A DNA stretch of 64,000 nt, taken from assembly GCA_047967505.1 (NCBI GenBank), contig CM106538.1. The stretch is one strand, 5' to 3'. The translations under genes were made by a program, and so were the position numbers. Shown here one piece after another: positions 56,786-64,000 of this stretch. Positions within the stretch are counted from its first letter, which is position 1. Each line of letters begins with the position of its first letter. The stretch comes from Dipteris shenzhenensis. Its lineage: Eukaryota > Polypodiophyta > Polypodiopsida > Gleicheniales. A model generated the notes under the pieces. It saw only the letters and a program-made list of their open reading frames with translations. It did no database searches and had not been told where the DNA came from.

Positions 56786-59700
56786 CTATATTGCGATGCG
56801 TAGACTTGGTATTACAAATTCGAGTGGGACCACGGCTTCAAGGCCGTACACCAATTGAAAAGGTGTGTGCCCTGTACTGACCTTGAATGTGGTTCTGTAT
56901 GCCCATAAGGCTGCATTCAGTTTCTCTGCCCAATCAGAACGCTGTGGTTCTACTACCTTGGTAAGGATATTGCATATGATTTTATTTGTGGATTCTGCTA
57001 GTCCATTCCCTTGGGGGTAGTAGGGTGTGCTTTTTCTATGAATGACCATGAAGCCAGACAAGAGTTCTTGGATTACCTCATTGACAAAATGTGTGCCTCT
57101 ATCCGACACAATTTCAAGGGGGCATCCGAATCGGGTGATCACATGTTCGTACAAGAATCTTGCTGTGCTTTTGGCATCTGCCTTTCTGACTGCCTTAGCA
57201 TCAGCCCATTTTGTAAAGTAATCAGTGGCCACAATGATGTAGCGTGCCTGTGTTCCTTTTGCTGATGGATGTATGGGACCCACATAATCAATCCCCCATT
57301 TCTCAAATGGCTGTTGTGCAACAACTGTTGTTAGGGGATTGAAGTCTTTGTGTTGTGGTTTAATAGTTCGTTGGCAAACATCACAGCCTTTTACATATTC
57401 ATAGGCATCTGCCCACAGTGTTGGCCACCAGTAGCCTGCGAGGAGAACTTTTCTTGCTGTGGCTTCCCCTTGGAAGTGTCCTCCTGCAATGCCTTCATGG
57501 ACTTCACTCAGGATTGGCAGGATCTCATGAGGCATTACACATCTTCTTAATATCTGGTCCTTGCCCATCTTGTATAGTTGTCCTGCAATGAGTTGATAGG
57601 GTGCAGCCTTTAGAATCAATTTTCTGGCATCTACTACTTTCATGTCAGGGGGTGGTCTTCCTGCCATCAAGTACCCAATGATATCTCCACACCATTCTGG
57701 AACAGCATCTATTTGAAATAGTGTGGCATCTGGTAAGTCATCTTCTACGCCAGTGGCTTCTTCTCCTGTCTTGACTCGAGACATGTGATCGGCAATGTAG
57801 TGTTGGGCACCTTTGCGGACCACAATTTTGAAGTTGAATTCTTGTAGCAAGAGGAGCCATCTGGTTATTCTTCCGGTGGTACACGGACGGTTCACAAGAT
57901 ATAGCAAAGCTTGATGATCGGTGTAGAAGACAAAATCATTTGCGAGTAGATAGTGCCGAAATTTTTTTACACTATACACCATTGCTAGGGCTTCTCTTTC
58001 TGTGGTGGTATAGTTGATCTCTGCATCATTGAGTTGTCGACTGGCGAAGTAGACGGGGTAGTCTTTCTTATGTTCACCAGGTTGACAAAGCACACTCCCA
58101 ATTGCATACTGGGATCCATCAGTATGAACATGAAAATCAATATCCCAATTGGGAGATATAAGGATGGGTGCTGTGATTAGGCGCCACTTTAAAAGCTCAA
58201 AGGCTCGGTCGCACTCTTCGGTCCATAAGAACTCCACTAATAATTTGTAAAGTGGTCTAGCTATCATGGCATACCGCAATATAAATCTTCTATAATAGCC
58301 GGCATGTCCCATAAAGACCTGTACACCTTTGGAATTTGTAGGAGGAGGCAATTCCATGATGATTTTGATTTTGTCCATGTCAGTTGCAATCCCATGTTGA
58401 GAGACGATGTGTCCTAAAACAACTCCGTGGGTGACCACGAACTGGCATTTTGTTGGATTTAGGGAGATGCCATACTCCCTGCATTTGATTAGTACTTCTT
58501 CCAGACATTTGAAGTGATCCTGTTTGGTTGAATGGATGCACAAATCATCCAAGAACACCTGTAAAAACTTATTCAAAAATGACTTGAAAGCTGTGAACAT
58601 GACTCGCTGGAATGTGGCTGGGGCATTACAAAGGCCAAATGGCATGACTCTATATGCAAAAATACCCCATTCTGTAGCAAATGCTGTTTTTGATTGGTCT
58701 TGAGGAGCAATTTGTACCTGGTTATAGCCACTGAAGCCATCCAAGAAGCTGTAGATTTCGGATCCTGCCACCTTTTCCAACACTGTTTCTGTTAAGGGTA
58801 GGGGGTAGTGATCCCTAATTGTGGCGGCATTCACATTTTTCAAGTTTACGCATATTCTGAGCTTCTTGTTGCATTTAGGCACAATGACAATGGGTGAAAC
58901 CCAATCAGTGTGCTCTATCTCGTAGATGAATCCGGCATCTAGGAGTTTTTCCAGCTCATCATAAACCATGGTGCCATATTTAGGATTTGTGCGATAAGGT
59001 CCACATACCTTAGGGCGAGCACCTTCCCTTATAGGGATCGTGTGAACTGCCACTTCTGGTGAAATTCCTTTCATCTCTTTGTATGACCATGCTAGGCAGT
59101 CACGGTATTCCATTAGGAGTTCTTTGAGTTTGCTTTCATCTTCTTGACGGAGCTGTTTCCCAATGAAAACCAACTTTTCTTCCTCCCCTTCAAGGGCGAG
59201 GTTTATTGTGCGTGTTTTTGCCGGTCCCTCATAGTTTGGAGTTTCTCCAATGCTATCGGTTTCTTGAACTTCAGATTCTCTGATTGGTCTTGGCATTGCT
59301 ATTGGTGCACTGCCACTTGTATAATTCTTAAAGTATTCCGGCACTTCTCGAAGATCGGCCTCTGATGGGGTTGAACTAGCCTGAGATGTGTCATGAGTAC
59401 TGGGTGACATAGTTGCATTTAGTAATTTGTTAGACTCTTCTTTCCTTTCTTTTTCTGAAGTCTCTGGATCAAGCTTCATCCGCACATGTGGCTTATATTT
59501 CCGAAACTTCTTACGCTGGGAACTGTGGGGTAACTTTTCCACTGGCAAGGTGTTTCCAAGTAAGGGTTCATGTGCTGCACATACTCCTTCCAGTCCTTCA
59601 GGGGACCATTCAAGAGGTGGTGGTTTTGACTTTGAGGGGACTGCCTTTGCAAGATACAATTCCACAATCCGTGTTTGGACTCGTTCGAATTCATTGAAGT

Positions 59701-62700
59701 GCTCAGCCTTGGCTTTTCTGCGATTTCCTCCTGCAGCTTTCTTGCGGGATCTTCTGCTGTTATTCAACTGTGGAGGTTCAATTTTTGGGAGCTCAACTGC
59801 CATTAGGGCATGGAGAATGGCTAGGTCATTATCAAAGATTTGATCTTCAATTGCAGCATTCGCAGCCTCTGTTTCAAGGTCCCAAGGAAAATCGGAGTCA
59901 TCATTGGTATGGGTACCTTCTTCAGGTTCATTATCCCATTCGAGGTCAGCCATAAAGAAAGGCATCTCTAGATCGATTGGTTCTTCATGTGTCGGTGGAG
60001 GATCAACCTGTAGTGTGTTAACATCTATCTGTGAGAAGATGGGGTCTAATGAATGGCAGTTGTCAATGGTTGCCAATGTTTGTATCCAGTTATTGACATT
60101 GCTTTGTGAGTCACCTGCTATGGCATGCTGTTGCAAGGGATCTGATTTGCTCGAAATTGTCGTGGAAGATGTGTCATCCAATGCTCTAGGAACAATTGGT
60201 TTAATAGCTCCTGTCTCCACATTCACCCTGACTGCAGTGTCTCGATTCTGGATTGTCAATCTATTAGTTCCCCAGTCATGGAGGACTGATGCTTCCCGTA
60301 ACCAAGGACGTCCCAGTAAGATTTGATAGGACTTTTTGGGGAGATCCAGGATTGTGAATTGAAGGGAAAAGCGGACTCCTGCGATCTTTGTGGACACGCC
60401 ATTCACTACTCCCAAGGGTTTAGCCCGTGAATCATCGGCAAGGCGTATGTTGAAATTAGCCTTTTGCATTGGTGGGAGACCCCATTCTTCGTAGAGCTCC
60501 TTTGATAGGACATTGACACCTGCTCCACCATCCACTATGGCTTGGACTTCATTATATGCTTTGTGGATCAAAGGCACAGTGATGTTGCGTATGTCATCTC
60601 TCTCACCCATCCGCACAGGGATATCTTCAATGTCGTTCATAGGTGGAGGGGGAGTTGCGAGTTCAATCCATCCTTTGAAACTCTCCCAGAGATTGGGACA
60701 ATTTCGTAAGAGGATTCCGATGGGAATGGACACAGGGCAACTCAGGATGCTAGAGAGTGCAGCTCCTTCAAGTTGACGTGGCGGTACATTCTGTTGTGGA
60801 GTCTGTTGTTGGAACAAAGGCTCGAGTACAGTATCAATACTTTGTGGGGCCAAGTCATGGATTGGGTCTTGAGCTTGTTTCTGAGCCTCAAATTGAGCTT
60901 GTTCATTTTGAACCCATTGCTGAAGTACCTGAAAATGAGCCTTCTCCACCTCTGCATTCGGGAATGGAGCTTCTTGTATTCGAGGCTCGGGAGTGGATGT
61001 GGATGAGCTCTGCTGCTCATTGCTTGGCGGAGGTGGAGGCACTTGTGCTTTCTTTCTCAGAAGTCGCTTCGGTTGGATTGGAATGATAGGGTCCTTCATG
61101 GCCTCTTTCTGTTGGCGTGTAATTACATTGATAGGTTGTGACCTTAGACTTGTTGGACCCAGACTTTGATGGTCCACCCCAATGATGCCGATGGGGACGT
61201 CAGGCTTAACCTCTGTTTGTTCTGGGACCTTATTTTTCATGGGACAATCCATACAGGCATGTCCTATGCCACAATCTCTGCAAAGTGGTTGGAAAGTAGC
61301 TGGGCTACCGCGATGAGGGCACTCTGCGATTCTATGATTTTCTCCACAACCGTAACACTTGATTGGTGCTCGAAATGTGTTGGGTCGCACTTGATTTGCA
61401 TAGACTGGTATTAGACCCTCTGCACCTTCTACATAGTACACTGGGTACTCTGCTTCATACTCAAATAGCGAGTCTACTTCCTCGGCTTGTAATTGATGTA
61501 TGGGAACTGCCGGAGGAGCTGGATTTGGTGCTCTTGGATACGGTCGTGGATTTGGATTCCTGAGTAGTTGTGGGACTTGTGTCCGAACGGGAACAAGATT
61601 TAGCCTCGGAGCTGGGGGCGCTTGTACAAGTGCCGGTTGCCTGTATACTGGCATGGGTGCCGCCGCTTGGTATTGTGGTGGTCGAGGCGGATTGTTGCGC
61701 ATGTTGAAGATGCAACTGGTCTCATCATGGCCGCCGACGACACAGATATGGCACCACAACCGTGGCGGTGGATTTGCTTGTGCATTGATTCTTGCTCTTA
61801 GGACTGGGCATTCATTTGCTGTATGATTTGCCAAGCAGTGTGGGCACCAGACATTTTCTCGCCGTGGGTATGTTTGAGTTGGCGGCTGAGACAAGTGAAG
61901 TTTTTGATCCATGGCCTGCATCATATCTTCTTTCAGCTTCAAGGTCATGGCCTCGAGGCGATCTTCATTGGATGGTTCGGCAATGTCCTTTGATTTACTT
62001 TTTTTCGAGCGCTTATCTCGTGTATTGGATCTGGCATCATCACTGCTAGTGTCTGAATCTGTCATGCCATCTTCGATGTCAATGGCTGCCGCATGAGCAG
62101 CACTGAATGTTTCATAGCTACTTATCTTTTTCATCTCCTTGCGGATTTTCTTTCTGAGGCCTGCTATGAACCATGCCGTGAGGTGCTTTGCATCTGGGCG
62201 TGGGTCACATTTGGCGATCAATCTCTTCATCTTTCCCAGGTATGTGCGTACATCTTCCCTCCGGCCTTGTTCGATCTTGCTGAGTTGGAGAGCGGGGTCA
62301 TCTTGTAGCCTCTCCGTTTGAAAGCGACGTTTGAATTCGGTTTGAAGTAGGTCCCATGTGGCACGTTCTTCCACAAGAAGGTCGAGGTACCATTCTGACG
62401 CCTCATCAGTTAAGGCCATTGGAAACCAAGCCACCTTAGTTTCATGGGATTGATCACCACCTGCTCGACATGCGGCATCAAAATGTTGGAGGAAGCGAGC
62501 AGGGTCTCCCCTACCATTATATTTGGGAAGTTCCAGTTTTCCCAAAGGGCGTCGGCTGTGATTGTTGTGATTTCGTCGATTGAAGAAGTTGTCAGCCTCG
62601 GCATCGAGCTCGATGTCCCCATCATGCTCAGGACGGCGTCCAGCCATGTTGGGGCGTGGAGGAGTTAAAGGGAGTTGTTGAATCTCAGGGGGGAATTCGG

Positions 62701-62794
62701 GGTAGAGGATTGGCGGGGGCGGTTGTTGCAGTGGAGTTAGTTGCGGATTGGGCGAGCGTTGAAGTCGAAGTCGTTGGCCGGAACGTAACTGCAT
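56786..62794 (-). CDS. Ty3/gypsy gag-pol polyprotein, 2002 codons, near intact
   Basis: A single open frame starting MQLRSGQRLR at 62794. In order: gag capsid (about 85-265, KLELPKYNGRGDPARFLQHF), basic linker, several CCHC-like clusters (about 315-520: CPHCLANHTANEC, CHICVVGGHDETSC, CYGCGENHRIAEC, CRDCGIGHACMDC), protease (about 740-850, active site IVDGGAGVNVL, D755), RT (about 1220-1500: WVSPIVIVPK, DGFSGYNQV, MPFGLCNAPATFQR, catalytic FLDD at 1414-1417), RNase H (HTDGSQYAIGSVL, TTTEREALA, TDHQALLYL), integrase zinc site (HEGIAGGHF ... CDVCQR) and core (GIDYVGP, VSDRGTHF, GLAESTNK). The order PR-RT-RH-IN defines gypsy. No chromodomain and the AWSYKEM linker before RT suggest the Athila/Tat side. 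The frame ends at TAG just before the integrase C-terminus. Confidence 0.93.
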   Translation of the reverse strand: MQLRSGQRLRLQRSPNPQLTPLQQPPPPILYPEFPPEIQQLPLTPPRPNMAGRRPEHDGDIELDAEADNFFNRRNHNNHSRRPLGKLELPKYNGRGDPARFLQHFDAACRAGGDQSHETKVAWFPMALTDEASEWYLDLLVEERATWDLLQTEFKRRFQTERLQDDPALQLSKIEQGRREDVRTYLGKMKRLIAKCDPRPDAKHLTAWFIAGLRKKIRKEMKKISSYETFSAAHAAAIDIEDGMTDSDTSSDDARSNTRDKRSKKSKSKDIAEPSNEDRLEAMTLKLKEDMMQAMDQKLHLSQPPTQTYPRRENVWCPHCLANHTANECPVLRARINAQANPPPRLWCHICVVGGHDETSCIFNMRNNPPRPPQYQAAAPMPVYRQPALVQAPPAPRLNLVPVRTQVPQLLRNPNPRPYPRAPNPAPPAVPIHQLQAEEVDSLFEYEAEYPVYYVEGAEGLIPVYANQVRPNTFRAPIKCYGCGENHRIAECPHRGSPATFQPLCRDCGIGHACMDCPMKNKVPEQTEVKPDVPIGIIGVDHQSLGPTSLRSQPINVITRQQKEAMKDPIIPIQPKRLLRKKAQVPPPPPSNEQQSSSTSTPEPRIQEAPFPNAEVEKAHFQVLQQWVQNEQAQFEAQKQAQDPIHDLAPQSIDTVLEPLFQQQTPQQNVPPRQLEGAALSSILSCPVSIPIGILLRNCPNLWESFKGWIELATPPPPMNDIEDIPVRMGERDDIRNITVPLIHKAYNEVQAIVDGGAGVNVLSKELYEEWGLPPMQKANFNIRLADDSRAKPLGVVNGVSTKIAGVRFSLQFTILDLPKKSYQILLGRPWLREASVLHDWGTNRLTIQNRDTAVRVNVETGAIKPIVPRALDDTSSTTISSKSDPLQQHAIAGDSQSNVNNWIQTLATIDNCHSLDPIFSQIDVNTLQVDPPPTHEEPIDLEMPFFMADLEWDNEPEEGTHTNDDSDFPWDLETEAANAAIEDQIFDNDLAILHALMAVELPKIEPPQLNNSRRSRKKAAGGNRRKAKAEHFNEFERVQTRIVELYLAKAVPSKSKPPPLEWSPEGLEGVCAAHEPLLGNTLPVEKLPHSSQRKKFRKYKPHVRMKLDPETSEKERKEESNKLLNATMSPSTHDTSQASSTPSEADLREVPEYFKNYTSGSAPIAMPRPIRESEVQETDSIGETPNYEGPAKTRTINLALEGEEEKLVFIGKQLRQEDESKLKELLMEYRDCLAWSYKEMKGISPEVAVHTIPIREGARPKVCGPYRTNPKYGTMVYDELEKLLDAGFIYEIEHTDWVSPIVIVPKCNKKLRICVNLKNVNAATIRDHYPLPLTETVLEKVAGSEIYSFLDGFSGYNQVQIAPQDQSKTAFATEWGIFAYRVMPFGLCNAPATFQRVMFTAFKSFLNKFLQVFLDDLCIHSTKQDHFKCLEEVLIKCREYGISLNPTKCQFVVTHGVVLGHIVSQHGIATDMDKIKIIMELPPPTNSKGVQVFMGHAGYYRRFILRYAMIARPLYKLLVEFLWTEECDRAFELLKWRLITAPILISPNWDIDFHVHTDGSQYAIGSVLCQPGEHKKDYPVYFASRQLNDAEINYTTTEREALAMVYSVKKFRHYLLANDFVFYTDHQALLYLVNRPCTTGRITRWLLLLQEFNFKIVVRKGAQHYIADHMSRVKTGEEATGVEDDLPDATLFQIDAVPEWCGDIIGYLMAGRPPPDMKVVDARKLILKAAPYQLIAGQLYKMGKDQILRRCVMPHEILPILSEVHEGIAGGHFQGEATARKVLLAGYWWPTLWADAYEYVKGCDVCQRTIKPQHKDFNPLTTVVAQQPFEKWGIDYVGPIHPSAKGTQARYIIVATDYFTKWADAKAVRKADAKSTARFLYEHVITRFGCPLEIVSDRGTHFVNEVIQELLSGFMVIHRKSTPYYPQGNGLAESTNKIICNILTKVVEPQRSDWAEKLNAALWAYRTTFKVSTGHTPFQLVYGLEAVVPLEFVIPSLRIAI

Positions 62795-63240
62795 GCAGAT
62801 GGTGCGTGATTTGCCGAGGGTATCGCTACCCCAAGTGTGGGTGTGGAGGTAGTGCTGTTAGGAGAGTTAGAGTGGTGTTAGTTTGTGTAGGGACCGTCGT
62901 GTTAATAATGTGCCTAGGATTGTCCTACGTGTGTAGGGAAATGTGCCGGTGCAGACGGATCGTTAATCGGAGGTTGCGGCGTGAAAATACGAGTGAATTA
63001 ATGCAAAATAAGGCCCACACGGGGGCGCGAATGAACGTGTGCGAGGGATGCCGAAATGGTGTGCAATGGGCTGGAAAAATACCCCGTAACGTGGTGTTTC
63101 CGTGTGTGAAATCTGGGTTCAAACGGGGTTTAATTTGGGTCCCAAACGGATGAGTTTCGAGGAGTTAAAGGAGGGGTAAATTTGGCGTTTGGGGGGTCCT
63201 AATGGTGGTGTGAATGGACTTTAAGTCCAACCGAGGGGTT
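62795..63240 (-). other. Gypsy 5' leader (unresolved)
   Basis: Upstream of the polyprotein start on the minus strand. No primer-binding site matching TGGCGCCGTTGCC or TGGTATCAGAGC was found here, so the 5' LTR probably lies beyond 64000 or in the low-complexity end. A 165-codon plus-strand frame (62656-63153) overlaps gag and is not considered real. Confidence 0.45.
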
Positions 63241-63243
63241 GAA

Positions 63244-63535
63244 ACCAAGTGACTCTAGTTAGAGTAACTAACCTAGATCCTCCCAGTTACGGTAACTGGG
63301 AGGTTTAACTAACTGTAGTTAGATACTAACTGTAGTTAGTCTAACCTAACTGAGGGCTAACTAAACTAACCTAACCTCAAGTACTACTAACCTAACCTAC
63401 GTAGCTAATCTAACTGAGGTTAACTAGCTAACCTAGGGTTAACTAACCTAACCTAACTGTAGTTAGTACTAACCTAACTGTGGTTAAACTAACCGTAGAG
63501 TTAATGTTAGGTTAGGGTTAGTTTGGTTAGGTTTA
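63244..63535. repeat. Dense TAACCTAAC/CTGTAGTTAG array
   Basis: About 290 bp almost wholly made of variants of ctaacctaac, aactgtagttag and gttaggttagg, mixing both strands, with a gttacggtaac palindrome near 63289. It is AT-rich against the G-rich DNA that follows. It resembles neither the plant telomere repeat nor any known RNA gene. Confidence 0.8.
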
Positions 63536-64000
63536 GTTTTTTTTTTTTTTAAATTTTTATGTGGGGGGGGGGGGCTGCCCGACGGCGGCGCCCGGAGAGA
63601 GGGGGGGGGGGGGGGGGGGGGTTTGACGCGACGGGGGGAACGGGGGAGGGCGAGGGGGGTGCGAGGGGGGTTGCGAAGGGGAGGGCGAGGGGGGTGCAAG
63701 GGGGGGTGCGAGGGGGTTTGCGCGGGCGGGGGGCGGGGGTGGCGGGCGGGGGGAGCGCGGGGCGGGGTGGGTTGGGGGCGGGCGGGGTGCGCGGGGCGGC
63801 GGCGCTGCGTGCGCCGCCGCGGGGCGGGGGGTGGGAGAGGGACGGTGACGTGGGGCGCCGCCGTGGGGCGGCGGGCGGGGGCGGCGGTGTGCGCCGCCGC
63901 GGGGCGGGGTAGGCGGGGGCGTGGGGCGCTGGGCGGGGGTGGCGTGGGGTCGCCGCCGCGGGGCGGTGGCGGGGGTGGCGAGGGTTGGAGGGGCGCGGAG
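63536..64000 (+). repeat. Extremely G-rich low-complexity end
   Basis: T11 then G runs (63563-63574 and 63601-63620), then repeated gggcgggg, gcggcggcg and ggtgcgaggggg units to the end of the window. Strong G-quadruplex potential on the + strand. The Gly/Arg ORF here is an artefact. Long G runs also raise the possibility of sequencing error. Confidence 0.75.

Noticed and set aside
62656-63153. 165-codon plus-strand ORF overlapping the gypsy gag start
   Set aside because: Antisense to a real gag frame for part of its length, no domain, Cys/Val/Arg-rich by chance.
63244-63535. Telomere or interstitial telomeric repeat
   Set aside because: Words are TAACCTAAC and GTTAGGTTAGG permutations, not tandem CCCTAAA/TTTAGGG, and both strands are mixed.
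63559-63912. Gly/Arg-rich plus-strand ORF at the window end
   Set aside because: Produced by uninterrupted G runs and GGC repeats; no start context or domain.
54000-64000. LTR pair and target duplication for the large gypsy element
   Set aside because: No sequence left of 56393 could be matched to the DNA right of 62794; the 5' LTR probably lies outside the window, so no boundaries are claimed.

Overview
This is nuclear DNA from a seed plant, most likely an angiosperm. The evidence is one spliced multi-exon host gene with GT-AG introns and a GC-rich first exon, surrounded by plant-type LINE, Ty1/copia and Ty3/gypsy retrotransposons with tRNA-iMet-type or Athila-type primer-binding sites. The species cannot be named from the sequence. 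No bacterial genes, rRNA, tRNA or CRISPR arrays were seen.

Layout. 1-2640: decayed 3' half of a LINE (+). 2.9-4.5 kb: ruined copia element (-) between two LTR-like repeats. 5.6-6.8 kb: GC-rich promoter and 5' UTR. 6832-16509 (+): the only host gene, the cytosolic maltose-metabolising 4-alpha-glucanotransferase DPE2, reconstructed as 22 coding exons (1023 codons plus stop) with every splice phase consistent. Its fourth intron is an AT-AC intron of U12 type. 16.5-19.3 kb: 3' flank and repeats. 19.3-26.7 kb: mutually truncated gypsy and LINE relics, including a 231-codon ORF downstream of an integrase remnant.

26.7-54 kb is a nested retrotransposon nest. I read it as one old gypsy-type host (primer-binding site near 26712, leader, then gag, all +) broken by four LTR elements. 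Each has matching 5-bp target-site duplications (TSDs): Copia-A (27501-33018, -, CATTT), Copia-B (33384-39225, -, ACTAG), a gag-only TR-GAG element (39952-42607, +, TTCCG) and Copia-C (43137-51841, +, GGATC). Copia-C was itself hit twice: by a non-autonomous LTR element on the - strand (44470-47093, GAGGA) and by an inverted solo LTR of its own family inside its 3' LTR (50571-51235, CAAGG).

54-64 kb: tandem repeats, then a nearly intact 2002-codon gypsy gag-pol polyprotein (62794-56786, -) with one in-frame stop before its integrase C-terminus, then a TAACC-rich array and an extremely G-rich window end. Neither gypsy LTR could be delimited.

How the parts work together: DPE2 is autonomous cell machinery for night-time starch breakdown. 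The rest is a record of successive retroelement insertion, decay and mobilisation of elements lacking pol.
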